Source: a virus. From it: DNA of 64,000 nt. The stretch spans positions 52,207 through 116,206 of the IMG/VR virus record IMGVR_UViG_3300036834_000189; one strand, written 5' to 3'. The notes beneath the pieces are model-generated. The model worked only from the letters and a program-made list of their open reading frames with translations, was not told the DNA's origin and searched no databases. Below are positions 24,172 to 31,715 of the stretch, piece after piece. The first letter of the stretch is position 1, and each line of letters begins with the position of its first letter. A program made the position numbers and the translations under genes.

Positions 24172-25839
24172 ATGTTCGAGCATCTGGCGCTTGATCAAGC
24201 GACTGTGCGCAGCCGCAGTGAAGACGGGCATCTGCACGTCGGCCAGTCGAACATCTCGAAAGCCACGGTCAACCCCTATTGGGGCCGCGAGATACCAGGC
24301 TACGACGAACTCGGTCTGGACCCCGACAAGAAGTACCTGCTGTGGCGGCACCCCGGCGAGCTGGCGAAGGGGGCCAAGACCTTCAACAACCTGCCGATCA
24401 TGGCGGACCACGTCCCGATCAGCGCCGACAAGCACCGCCCCGATCTGGTGATCGGCTCGACCGGGACCGACGCGCAGTTCGCCGATCCCTACCTCAGAAA
24501 CTCGCTGGTGTTCTGGACCAAGCCGGCGATCGACGCGATCGAGAGCAACGAGCAAAAAGAGCTTAGCGCCGCTTATCACTATGTCCCGGTGATGACCCCG
24601 GGTGTCACGCCCGACGGTCAGCGCTACGACGGCATCATGACCCAGCTACGCGGCAATCACGTTGCTTTGGTGGAAGACGGACGCGCTGGGAAGGATGTCG
24701 TCGTTGGCGATTCTGCTTTTGACCCGACCGCTGCAAGCGGCATTGCAAGGAGTACCCAAATGGCAAAACTAGCGCCTGCTGGCTTGGTAGCGCGCAGTGC
24801 TCTGTTCACCTACCTGTCGCCGCGGCTGGCGGCCGACCAGTCGATCGATCTCAACAGTCTGGTCGCCGGGATCACCTCGAAGAACTATGCGGCGCGGCGC
24901 GGTGCATTGAAAGACAAGGTAACCGCCGCGGCGCGTGGCAAGCTCGCGATGGACGCCGATCTGCGGGATCTGGCGAACCTGCTCGACGCGTTGTCGCCCG
25001 ACGCCGAAAGCGCCGACCAGCTGACGACCGCGCCGTCAGCCGGTCCGCCGATGGGCGCCGTGGGGGGCGGCGCTGCCCCACCGATGGACGCCGAGCCACA
25101 CGACACTCTGGCGAAGATCAAGGCGTTTCTCGAAGAGCAGGGGGTCAGCCCCGAGATCATCAACAATCTCGACGCCTTCGCCGCCAGCGCCGGGCAGCCG
25201 CCAAATGGCGCTGGCGGCAACGGACCAGCGCCCCCGCCGCCGCCTCCGGGACCCGGCGACCGGCGCACCGCGGGCGATCAGGGTCCGGCGAATGCCGGCA
25301 TGTTCGCCAAGGAGAAGACCGGTGCGGACGAGGGCATGGAGACGCGCGGCGAGGAGGGCGAGGGGGAGCCGAGCGAGCTGTCCATCGACCAGGAGGAAGC
25401 CTGTGACGAGGACGAGACCGAGGAAGAGCGGAAAAAGCGAGAGGCGGAGGACGAAGTGATACCCAACAAGCAGGACGACGTGGATGGCGTGGTCACCAAG
25501 AGCGCCATGGACCGGGCGATCAAGATCGCCCAGGACCGCGCGATCCGCAATCAGCGGGCGGTGCGCGACGCCGAGCGTTTTGTGCGCCCGTGGGTCGGCG
25601 ATCTCGCGATGGACGCGATGCACCCGGCCGATATTTACCGGACCGCATTGAAGTCGCTCGGGGTGCGCGGTGCCGACACAATGCACAACGACGCGCTGCG
25701 CCCGGTGCTCGAAGCGCAGCCGCGACCGTCGCGGACGACGGGCCGGGTTGGTGTGCCGCGCGATATGGCGGCCGACGCCAAGCCGCAGCAGAGCTTTTTG
25801 GAGCGGTTTCCGGAAGTGAAGGGCGTTCGGCTGCAGTAA
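24172..25839 (+). CDS. DUF2213-type prohead protease with fused scaffold region
   Basis: From ATG 24172 (an ATG at 24151 is an alternative) the first 190 residues match the DUF2213 family: [51 protein letters not shown] and [15 protein letters not shown]. These carry the candidate His-Ser-His residues of an assemblin-like serine protease. Residues about 200-555 are Pro/Gly- and Glu-rich with a helical C-terminus, like a scaffold domain released on self-cleavage. The pair protease+scaffold is usual immediately before cement and capsid genes, as here. Confidence 0.8.
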   Translation: MFEHLALDQATVRSRSEDGHLHVGQSNISKATVNPYWGREIPGYDELGLDPDKKYLLWRHPGELAKGAKTFNNLPIMADHVPISADKHRPDLVIGSTGTDAQFADPYLRNSLVFWTKPAIDAIESNEQKELSAAYHYVPVMTPGVTPDGQRYDGIMTQLRGNHVALVEDGRAGKDVVVGDSAFDPTAASGIARSTQMAKLAPAGLVARSALFTYLSPRLAADQSIDLNSLVAGITSKNYAARRGALKDKVTAAARGKLAMDADLRDLANLLDALSPDAESADQLTTAPSAGPPMGAVGGGAAPPMDAEPHDTLAKIKAFLEEQGVSPEIINNLDAFAASAGQPPNGAGGNGPAPPPPPPGPGDRRTAGDQGPANAGMFAKEKTGADEGMETRGEEGEGEPSELSIDQEEACDEDETEEERKKREAEDEVIPNKQDDVDGVVTKSAMDRAIKIAQDRAIRNQRAVRDAERFVRPWVGDLAMDAMHPADIYRTALKSLGVRGADTMHNDALRPVLEAQPRPSRTTGRVGVPRDMAADAKPQQSFLERFPEVKGVRLQ

Positions 25840-25847
25840 GAGGTGAG

Positions 25848-25882
25848 TGAGCCCTACAGTAGGCTGTAGGTTGTAAGGCTCA
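25848..25882 (+). terminator. Bipartite hairpin after the protease gene
   Basis: CCTACAG (25853-25859) pairs perfectly with CTGTAGG (25864-25870) across a TAGG loop, inside an outer TGAGC/GCTCA stem (25848-25852 and 25878-25882). It starts nine bases after the protease stop and is followed by TTCAAAAAA, so it could terminate transcription from either direction imperfectly. The T-run is missing on the plus strand, hence moderate confidence. Confidence 0.4.
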
Positions 25883-25938
25883 TTCAAAAAAGCCCGCGGA
25901 GCCCCGCTAGAGCCCCTTAGAGCCGGGGAGCTGTCGCA

Positions 25939-26130
25939 CTACCGGCCGACCCGCTTCACGCGCTCAGGCGGGCACGGGCGCGGCTCTGTCGGGGGGTTCA
26001 TACCGCTCAACGCGGCCTCTATCTCGCGAATGACGCGGTCGATCTCCGGGAGCCGCATGCCGAGCGTGGGGCGCGCGCGTTCCTGCTGCCAGGCGCGGAG
26101 TCGGTCTCTGAGTCGTGGCTCGCTCACCAT
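25939..26130 (-). CDS. Small hypothetical protein whose start lies in repeat array 1 (63 aa)
   Basis: A minus-strand frame: MVSEPRLRDRLRAWQQERARP...LPEIDRVIREIEAALSG, helical and plausible. GGGGAGAG precedes the start by about 8 nt. The codons for Ser-Glu-Pro at residues 3-5 are the repeat core GAGCGAGCCA itself, so the array either invaded the gene start or donated it. No family recognised. Confidence 0.5.
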   Translation of the reverse strand: MVSEPRLRDRLRAWQQERARPTLGMRLPEIDRVIREIEAALSGMNPPTEPRPCPPERVKRVGR

Positions 26131-26306
26131 CGTTGGTGCTCTCCCCTCCTCTATGGCTCGCTCTCTCGCTTTGGTTCAACTCTCAGTCAGTGGCTCGCTC
26201 CCTTTTCCTGGTGCTCTCTAGCCTCATGGCTCGCGCCCGTTGGTTCAACTCAGCGGATATGGCTCGCTCGTCGCCCTTGGTTCGACTCAAGTCCCTTGGC
26301 TCGCGC
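26116..26306 (-). repeat. Repeat array 1: alternating TGGCTCGCTC / TGGTTCAACTC cores, 8-nt spacers
   Basis: Six A cores (TGGCTCGCTC or TGGCTCGCGC at 26116, 26154, 26191, 26227, 26260, 26297) alternate with five B cores of two kinds: TGGTTCAACTC/TGGTTCGACTC (26172, 26241, 26278) and TGGTGCTCTC (26134, 26209). Eight of the ten spacers are 8 nt; one is 10 and one 4. Read on the minus strand the cores are GAGCGAGCCA, GAGTTGAACCA and GAGAGCACCA, identical to array 2 beyond the capsid gene but in the opposite orientation. Not coding: the period shifts the frame at every unit. Confidence 0.95.
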
Positions 26307-26309
26307 TGA

Positions 26310-26445
26310 CCATCTGAGTTTATCTCTCAGCAAACAAGTAAAAAGTCTCCCGAGACTCGCACTAAGATGGTCGCGGCTTGGGAAGCTCGTAGAGCAAAGT
26401 TCGGACCATCTGGTCGTAAACCCAAGTCATCAAAGGAGGATTAGG
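26310..26445 (+). pseudogene. Broken fragment resembling a NUMOD3-type DNA-binding tail
   Basis: The frame 26310-26420 reads ...SKKSPETRTKMVAAWEARRAKF and then hits TAA; the adjacent frame continues GPSGRKPKSSKED to TAG at 26443-26445. Removing one T of the TTT at 26400-26402 joins them. S-P-E-T-R-x-K-M is the core of NUMOD3-like motifs that end phage homing endonucleases. Read as a decayed remnant between array 1 and the cement gene; the match is short, so it could also be chance. The end supplies the cement gene's SD (AAAGGAGG). Confidence 0.3.
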
Positions 26446-26447
26446 AA

Positions 26448-27419
26448 ATGGCCCTCGGGTTTCAAGCGCAAGTATTCCCCCAGCCAGCACCGGGAGTCGA
26501 AGGCGATTTTTGTGACCACAACCCGCGCGCCACGGTGGATGCCGGTCCCGGCGGATTAGTGGCCGGGGTCAACGGCGTGACCGTCGGTCATTTCGCGTGG
26601 CTCGACGCATCGCTGATCGACCCCAACAATGCGCCGACCGTCGTGCAGTCCTTTGCCACACCGGGCGCCCTCAACGTGGCGGGGTTTGTCCACCGCGAGC
26701 AGCAGGGCCTGATCACCAACTGGCTGGGTGGCGCGTCGATGCAGGTGATGGGCGGGTTCCCGGTCACGCTGATGAACGAAGGCGGGTTCTTTGTCCGCAA
26801 CAACGGCGTGACCTATTGCCAGCTCGGGCAGAAGGCGTTTGCCCGCACGAGCGACGGCGCGGTGCTGTTTGGCGCCGCCGGGTCGAGTCAGGGCGCGGTG
26901 ACCGGCGCCACCGGCGCGATCGCCGCTGGTCCCGCCGTAGCGCTGACTGGCGGGATTCAAGGCAATGTACTCACTGCTACTGCGGTCGCCACGGGTCCGG
27001 TCGTCCCCGGCACCACGATCGCCGGCACCGGCATCCCGGCCGGCACTCAGATCATCTCGCAGCTCAGCGGGACGCCGGGCGGGGTCGGCACCTACGCTGT
27101 CACACCTGTCGCCGAACTCAATGTCGCCCCCGGCACGGCTATTACCGGCACCTACGGCATCCTCACGGTCACCGTTGCGCCAACCACCGGGGCTTTTGGT
27201 GTCGGCACTGTGCTCACCGGCACCGGGGTGGCGGCGGGCACGGTCATTACAGCGCTCGGCACCGGCACTGGCGGGCTCGGCACGTACTACGTCAACAACA
27301 ACACGGTCGTCGCCTCGACCGCCCTCACCGGCGGCGGTGCGGTCGAGACCAAATGGTACGCGACCAGCGCCGGGGCACCCGGCGAGATCGTCAAAATGTC
27401 GTCATGGCCGCTGGGCTGA
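26448..27419 (+). CDS. Putative capsid cement/decoration protein
   Basis: 323 residues, strong SD. The N-terminal 140 residues (FQAQVFPQPAPGVEGDFCDHNP, GLVAGVNGVTVGHFAWLD, GFPVTLMNEGGFFVRN) match the structural cement-type proteins that precede DUF2184 capsid genes. The second half is built of Gly/Thr-rich strand repeats: PGTTIAGTGIPAGTQI and GTVLTGTGVAAGTVI are two copies of one motif, likely an extra surface-exposed beta domain. It would stabilise the expanded capsid lattice. Confidence 0.75.
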   Translation: MALGFQAQVFPQPAPGVEGDFCDHNPRATVDAGPGGLVAGVNGVTVGHFAWLDASLIDPNNAPTVVQSFATPGALNVAGFVHREQQGLITNWLGGASMQVMGGFPVTLMNEGGFFVRNNGVTYCQLGQKAFARTSDGAVLFGAAGSSQGAVTGATGAIAAGPAVALTGGIQGNVLTATAVATGPVVPGTTIAGTGIPAGTQIISQLSGTPGGVGTYAVTPVAELNVAPGTAITGTYGILTVTVAPTTGAFGVGTVLTGTGVAAGTVITALGTGTGGLGTYYVNNNTVVASTALTGGGAVETKWYATSAGAPGEIVKMSSWPLG

Positions 27420-27443
27420 TCGGTTAACGGAAAGGAGACTAGC

Positions 27444-28604
27444 ATGGAAAATTTCAGCAGTGCACGGGCCGCCTGGCAGTCCGACCGCGCCGAGTGGGAA
27501 GCAAAGGGTGTCGTTCTCCCTGGGGTGACCAGCTATCTGCCCACCGAGTGGAAGAACAACAGCAAGCTCGCGATGGACGAGATGGACCGGATGGCGCAGG
27601 ACATGATGCCGTACGGCTACGGTCACAACTCGATGGCGATGGATGCGCCGCCGCTGCTCTACACTCAGCCGAACTCGGCGGTGCCGGCGCTCCTCACCAC
27701 GACAATCGACCCCGATGTCTTCCGCATCCTGTTCAGCCCGAACAAGGCGGCGGAAGCGCTCGACGGCGAGGTCAAGCGCGGCACCTGGCTCGACGATGTG
27801 ATCTTCTTCCCGGTGGTCGAGGCGACCGGCGAAGTATCGTCATACGGCGATTACAGTGAACAAGGCAATGCCGGGGTCAATGTCAACTGGCCCTCCAGAC
27901 AAAACTACCTCTTTCAAGTCATCAAGGAATATGGTGAAAGAGAAGTCGAGCGCGGTGGCCTTGCGAGAATTAACTGGGTCAGCGAGATCGACCGCGCCGC
28001 GGCATTGACGATTGCCAAGTTTCTCAACATGGCGTATCTCTTTGGAGTCGCCGGCCTGCAGAATTTCGGGCTCGCCAATGATCCGAACCTGTCGGCGGCG
28101 CTGACCCCGGGACCCAAGATCGCGGGCGGCACGCGGTGGGTCATCAACGGTGTGGTCAACGGCAGCGCCAACGAGATCTATCTCGACATCGAATCGCTGT
28201 ACTACCAGCTGGTGGTCCAGACCGGTGGTCTGGTCGAGCTGGACTCGGATTTGAAGCTCCTGATGTCGCCCGGCTCCTCGGTGGCGATGACCGCGACCAA
28301 CTCGTACGGCGTCAATGTCGGCGACCTGATCACCAAGAACTTCCCCAATCTGGAGGTCATCACGATCCCGCAATACGCGGCGCGGTCCAGTGTCATGCCG
28401 CAGGGGGTCGCGGCCGGCGAGTTTGTCCAGATGATCACGATGGCGGTCGAAGGGCAGAAGACGGCGTTTCCGGCCTACTCAGAAAAAATGCGAGCGCATC
28501 CAGTAATTCGGGCACGCTCTTCTTTCAGCCAAAAAGTTTCCGCCGGGACCTGGGGTACCGTCATGCGCATGCCAGCTGCGGTCTCCAGCATGGTTGGCGT
28601 TTGA
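27444..28604 (+). CDS. Major capsid protein (DUF2184 family, HK97 fold)
   Basis: 386 residues with good SD (AAAGGAG). Landmarks of the DUF2184 capsid family are present: DPDVFRILFSPNKAAEALDGEVKRGTW, the GEVSSYGDYSEQG segment, VNWPSRQNYLFQ, YGEREVERGGLARINWVSE and KFLNMAYLFGVAGLQ. It follows protease/scaffold and cement genes in the usual order. Its mRNA would end near the long hairpin at 28666-28706. The N-terminal ~60 residues may be removed by the prohead protease (inference). Confidence 0.9.
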   Translation: MENFSSARAAWQSDRAEWEAKGVVLPGVTSYLPTEWKNNSKLAMDEMDRMAQDMMPYGYGHNSMAMDAPPLLYTQPNSAVPALLTTTIDPDVFRILFSPNKAAEALDGEVKRGTWLDDVIFFPVVEATGEVSSYGDYSEQGNAGVNVNWPSRQNYLFQVIKEYGEREVERGGLARINWVSEIDRAAALTIAKFLNMAYLFGVAGLQNFGLANDPNLSAALTPGPKIAGGTRWVINGVVNGSANEIYLDIESLYYQLVVQTGGLVELDSDLKLLMSPGSSVAMTATNSYGVNVGDLITKNFPNLEVITIPQYAARSSVMPQGVAAGEFVQMITMAVEGQKTAFPAYSEKMRAHPVIRARSSFSQKVSAGTWGTVMRMPAAVSSMVGV

Positions 28605-28665
28605 TTTCAATCACTTAGCCGGATAGGCAGCATCCGCAACTAAGATACCTGCTACTATTGCCATA

Positions 28666-28706
28666 GCGGCGCGGTCTGGCATGTGCGGGACATCCAGAAG
28701 CGCCGC
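28666..28706 (+). terminator. Long near-perfect hairpin after the capsid gene
   Basis: Outer stem GCGGCGC (28666-28672) with GCGCCGC (28700-28706), inner stem TCTGG+ATGT (28675-28679, 28681-28684) with ACAT+CCAGA (28690-28698), one bulged C and a GCGGG loop. About 16 base pairs in total. No T-run follows, so it may act as an mRNA 3'-end stabiliser or factor-dependent terminator. It is followed by TATAAT at 28720-28725 and then by repeat array 2. Confidence 0.5.
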
Positions 28707-28730
28707 ACCTGGGCATGGGTATAATTGAAC

Positions 28731-29520
28731 GGTGAGCCACGGAGTTGGAGTTGAACCATTTTGCCGGAGCGAGCCAAGCATGCGGAGTCGAACCAAATCG
28801 CCGGAGCGAGCCACCCAGCACGAGTCGAACCATTTTAGGGGAGCGAGCCATTGACGCCGGAGCTGCACCAGTCAACGGGAGCGAGTCTTACAAGCCGAGT
28901 TGAACCAGGGAGCGTGAGCGAGCCAGTGCGACGGAGTTGAACCACTGAAGGCGAGCGAGCCAAGGTTCATGAGAGCACCATATTGCGCGAGCGAGCCAAT
29001 CCTCCTGAGAGTACCATAAGCGGAGAGCGAGCCACACCAGCAGAGTTGAACCATAGCCGTGGAGCGAGCCAATGACAGTGAGAGCGCACCATGTCAGGAG
29101 AGCGAGCCACCCAGTCGGAGCGGAACCAGACCTCGCGAGCGAGCCACATCCAATGAGTTGAACCACGTCGTTGGAGCGAGCCCAAGACGCAGAGCTGAAC
29201 CAGGAAGCGGGAGCGAGCCATTCGGTCAGAGTCGAACCAAGTCACCGGAGCGAGCCACGCCCCACGACATTGAACCATGGGAATTGAGCGAGCCACTGTA
29301 GGTGAGAGCACCATGCCAGAAGCGCGAGCCACCGGAGTTGAGAGAACCATAATTGGAGAGCGAGCCAAGGTTCATGAGAGCACCATATTGCGCGAGCGAG
29401 CCACGGTATTTGAGTCGAACCAAAATGGGAGAGCGAGCCATACGACAAGGAGAGCACCAAAGAACAGGAGCGAGCCACCCGAGCTGAGAGAACCACATCA
29501 TCAGAGCGAGCCGCCAGTCG
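28731..29520 (+). repeat. Repeat array 2: alternating GAGCGAGCCA / GAGTTGAACCA cores with 8-nt variable spacers
   Basis: Twenty-one A cores (GAGCGAGCCA, few variants) from 28767 to 29504 plus a degenerate one at 28731 alternate strictly with 21 B cores: 13 of the long type (GAGTTGAACCA, GAGTCGAACCA and variants) and 8 of the short type (GAGAGCACCA, GAGAGAACCA). Nearly every spacer is 8 nt, a few 9, and their sequences differ. The A-to-A step is 36-38 nt, mean 36.85. A 46-nt block at 28953-28998 is repeated exactly at 29358-29403. Translation in any frame cycles through M-A-R-S, W-L-A and G-S-L phrases, so it is not a gene. This explains the roughly 1 kb without genes between 28605 and 29645. 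Confidence 0.97.
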
Positions 29521-29645
29521 GAGCCCCGCGCAGAAGCCCATACAGCGCCGAAGCCGCGCTTGGCGCTAACACTACGTCAAACTCCGAACAGCCGCACCAG
29601 CGCCCCGCAGAGGCGCTCTGTGGGCACTTTCAGAAAGGATTCGAG

Positions 29646-29774
29646 ATGAGCGAAGAGCGCACCCCGGACGAGCCTACGCCGCCGCCCTCCGAGCCCGAGG
29701 AGGAGCCCCCCGAGATCGAGGAGCCCGAGCCGCCCGAGGAGGCGGCGTCGCCGCTCATCGTCGCCATGGCATGA
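29646..29774 (+). CDS. Acidic proline-rich mini-protein (42 aa)
   Basis: ATG 29646 with AAAGGA ten bases upstream. The product is almost entirely Pro and Glu (MSEERTPDEPTPPPSEPEEE...), ending in a short hydrophobic SPLIVAMA. Its 3' end overlaps the convergent minus gene at 29755. It resembles in character the acidic peptides behind the portal gene. Might be a late head accessory; unproven. Confidence 0.45.
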   Translation: MSEERTPDEPTPPPSEPEEEPPEIEEPEPPEEAASPLIVAMA

Positions 29775-29943
29775 GGCGGGAGCGGTTCTTGGCGAGCTGC
29801 TTCTCGGTGTCGAGATCGCGCAGCAGCCGCAGCAGGTCGAGCAGGCTCTGCATGTCGAGCACGTTCAGATCGATCTGGTAGCGGCGCCCGGTGGCGTGTC
29901 CGATTTCCGCTTGTATGGCGCGGATCAGCTGGTGCTTTTCCAT
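29755..29943 (-). CDS. Small helical hypothetical protein, end of minus operon B (62 aa)
   Basis: 62 residues: EKHQLIRAIQAEIGHATGRRYQIDLNVLDMQSLLDLLRLLRDLDTE, a helix-rich fold with a leucine-rich second half. Last gene of the minus operon that starts at 31636. No family recognised. Confidence 0.65.
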   Translation of the reverse strand: MEKHQLIRAIQAEIGHATGRRYQIDLNVLDMQSLLDLLRLLRDLDTEKQLAKNRSRLMPWRR

Positions 29944-29958
29944 GACCGCTGACCCCCC

Positions 29959-30186
29959 TTATCGCACTTCGAGGTACGCTTTACGGCAGGCTTGGGCTGC
30001 GTCGGCTCGGGTGCGGCGATGACCGGACCGTCGCATATAGCTGTCTGTCCAGTGCCAGCGATCGCCGGCCTTGCCGACAAAACCGATGTGATCGTCGCCA
30101 GCGTAGACGAGGTAGCGGAAGTCGTGGTTTTTATCGCGCTTGAATGTGAGGGGCTCAGGATAGGCGAGACGGGCGGCGGCTCTCAT
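29959..30186 (-). CDS. Small hypothetical protein (75 aa)
   Basis: Contains FRYLVYAGDDHIGFVGKAGDRWHWTDSY, an antiparallel-strand pattern, followed by a basic helix (RRTRADAAQACRKAYLEV). Start overlaps the stop of the upstream minus gene (ATGA-like overlap 30183-30186). Operon B member; unknown function. Confidence 0.65.
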   Translation of the reverse strand: MRAAARLAYPEPLTFKRDKNHDFRYLVYAGDDHIGFVGKAGDRWHWTDSYMRRSGHRRTRADAAQACRKAYLEVR

Positions 30187-30383
30187 GTGGGGTGCGCTAT
30201 GGTCATCCCGCGCCGCCGCATTTCCGCTTCGACGGCTTGCAGTTGAGCGCGACCGCCCTTTACTGCATTGGCACCGTCAGCAATCCACTGATGCGCGCCC
30301 TGCCAAAGTATGCGGATCTGCGCGTCCGATAGTCCCGCAACTTCCTGAGCTGTATGAGTAATGAATGGTATTGCCTCAGTCAT
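30183..30383 (-). CDS. Small hypothetical protein (66 aa)
   Basis: Start at 30383 (MTEAIPFITHTAQEVAGLSD) with GGAGGAGACC just before it. Helical with AQIRILWQGAHQWIADG. A form four residues longer is possible. Member of minus operon B. Unknown function. Confidence 0.65.
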   Translation of the reverse strand: MTEAIPFITHTAQEVAGLSDAQIRILWQGAHQWIADGANAVKGGRAQLQAVEAEMRRRGMTIAHPT

Positions 30384-30410
30384 GGTCTCCTCCATTGATC
30401 CGAGATCGTC

Positions 30411-30911
30411 TCATCCGACGTTTTTGCGATAGAGCGTCAGAGCGTCCGCGAACGCCATGCTGTTGAGGATCTTGGTGTCTGGCGTGTAGCCAGCCAGCCG
30501 TTTGGCGGGGTCCGTCAGCAGCGCTGCAAGGTTCGCCCCCGGCAGTTTTCTGGTCGCATAGACCTTGCCGTTCTGCACGTAAACGATCTTGTTGGCTTTG
30601 AGCAAGCGCTTGAGATCGCGTTCGACCAGCCAGACATCGAACAGTTCGCCGATCAGCAGATCAGCCTCCATCGCGAGATCGCCGTATTTGGTCGTGAGCG
30701 GCGGCAGCGTCTTGGCGTAAGCATCGATGCGCCTCGCGAAGTCATGCGGGTGATATCTGTTGCAACCGCCGTGACCGTCGTTCTCGACCGTGCCGGCAGT
30801 CTTGCCGTCGATCACGACGGTCGCAGTGAAGCACGTCGTCTCTTGCGAAGCGAAGGCGGCGTACTTGATGTTCTTCAGTTCAATTTTCATTGCCATCTGG
30901 GGGTCGGTCAT
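30411..30911 (-). CDS. Conserved phage hypothetical protein (166 aa)
   Basis: MAMKIELKNIKYAAFASQET..CFTATVVIDGKTAGTVENDGHGG and YHPHDFARRIDAY form a recognisable family of phage/proteobacterial proteins of unknown function; the HGG..YHP part suggests a conserved ligand or metal site. The true start may be Met 6 or Met 8. Located in the middle of minus operon B. Confidence 0.7.
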   Translation of the reverse strand: MTDPQMAMKIELKNIKYAAFASQETTCFTATVVIDGKTAGTVENDGHGGCNRYHPHDFARRIDAYAKTLPPLTTKYGDLAMEADLLIGELFDVWLVERDLKRLLKANKIVYVQNGKVYATRKLPGANLAALLTDPAKRLAGYTPDTKILNSMAFADALTLYRKNVG

Positions 30912-30920
30912 GGCGCGTCC

Positions 30921-31184
30921 TCATGGCCAGAGTTCGGGGAATTCGGTCTTGATCCGTGTGGCGTCGCCGCCGCGCGCGACGCAGCGATTGAAATAAAGGT
31001 CACGCTCGTGGGCAGCTTCGCCGGGACCGTAGACGCCGTCCGAGACGCCATTGACGATTCCGGCCAGCTCGTAGCACTCGACGCAGCAGTCAGCGCCGAC
31101 TGCCTGCCCGGCATCGCGACACTGGCGCCCGCAGATCGAGCAGGTGAACACGCTGCGGCCGGGGCGAAAACGATTGTTTGCCAT
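30921..31184 (-). CDS. Zinc-ribbon-like small protein (87 aa)
   Basis: F-T-C-S-I-C-G-R-Q-C with C-C-V-E-C-Y-E-L-A-G gives a C-x2-C...C-x2-C zinc ribbon followed by NGVSDGV, a common phage mini-family. ATG at 31184 overlaps the upstream stop (ATGA). Likely a nucleic-acid or protein-binding accessory factor. Confidence 0.7.
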   Translation of the reverse strand: MANNRFRPGRSVFTCSICGRQCRDAGQAVGADCCVECYELAGIVNGVSDGVYGPGEAAHERDLYFNRCVARGGDATRIKTEFPELWP

Positions 31185-31420
31185 CACGGTTTCTCCGTGC
31201 GGAACGCGTCAAGAATGTCGAGTTGCGCCGGCAATGACGAGCGCATCGTGTCGGCGTCCCGGTACTCGATCTCTTCGAGCAGATCGCGCACCGCGTCGAT
31301 CTCGTCCGCGCCCCAGCCGACCAGCCGGTTCTCGTCATCGTCCGTGGTGTCGTCCCACGCCGACCAGTCAAAGCTGCGGATCGGGATCGGCTTGGGGTCG
31401 TAATTGGTTTTGATGATCAT
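31184..31420 (-). CDS. Small acidic phage protein (78 aa)
   Basis: MIIKTNYDPKPIPIRSFDWSAWDD followed by NRLVGWGADEIDAVRDLLEEI is a recurrent small phage family with a strand, a W-x-A-x-D-D segment and a helix. SD AGGAAG. It couples to the zinc-ribbon gene behind it. Unknown function. Confidence 0.7.
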   Translation of the reverse strand: MIIKTNYDPKPIPIRSFDWSAWDDTTDDDENRLVGWGADEIDAVRDLLEEIEYRDADTMRSSLPAQLDILDAFRTEKP

Positions 31421-31441
31421 CGGATGCTTCCTGAAGAGGGA

Positions 31442-31636
31442 TTAACGGGTTGTGTGGCGGGCGGCGCGTTTGGCGCTGCGGCGGGCAATCTCGGCCTCGA
31501 TGCGGGCGCAGGTCGCGTTGTCCAGCGAGGGCGATTCAAGATCGCGCAGCAAGTCCGCCGTTGCATAGGTCGGGAAGGCGTTGATGGACGGGATGGAACC
31601 GTAATATAGGCTGTTGGAGCGGTAGGAGCGGGTCAT
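31442..31636 (-). CDS. Small hypothetical protein, first gene of minus operon B (64 aa)
   Basis: Start at 31636 (MTRSYRSNSLYYGSIPSINAF) with GGAG seven bases upstream. Ends in a basic helix (RIEAEIARRSAKRAARH). Preceded by promoter cassette B. Unknown function. Confidence 0.6.
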   Translation of the reverse strand: MTRSYRSNSLYYGSIPSINAFPTYATADLLRDLESPSLDNATCARIEAEIARRSAKRAARHTTR

Positions 31637-31651
31637 CTCGGGTCTCCTCAG

Positions 31652-31707
31652 GCGAGGGCTCGATTGCCTTCGCTCTAGATATATAGGTAGGCTCGATAAA
31701 AAGTCAA
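31652..31707 (-). promoter_or_regulatory. Minus-strand promoter plus 5' stem-loop (cassette B)
   Basis: TTGACT (complement of 31702-31707), TATATA (complement of 31680-31685; 16-nt spacer), then GCGAAGGC-AATCGA-GCCCTCGC (31652-31673), an 8-bp stem with one A.C mismatch beginning near the expected +1. Transcribes the operon 31636 to 29755. Confidence 0.75.
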
Positions 31708-31715
31708 GGTATTGG

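Noticed and set aside
28872-29368. Minus-strand open frames through array 2 with M-A-R-S / W-L-A / G-S-L phrases
   Set aside because: The phrases are the same repeat read in successive frames; the 36-38 nt step rotates the frame, starts lack SDs, and frames are broken by stops. They are shadows of the repeat.
28731-29520. CRISPR array
   Set aside because: Cores are 10-11 nt and of two alternating types, spacers are only 8 nt, and no cas gene is present; the geometry does not fit any CRISPR type.
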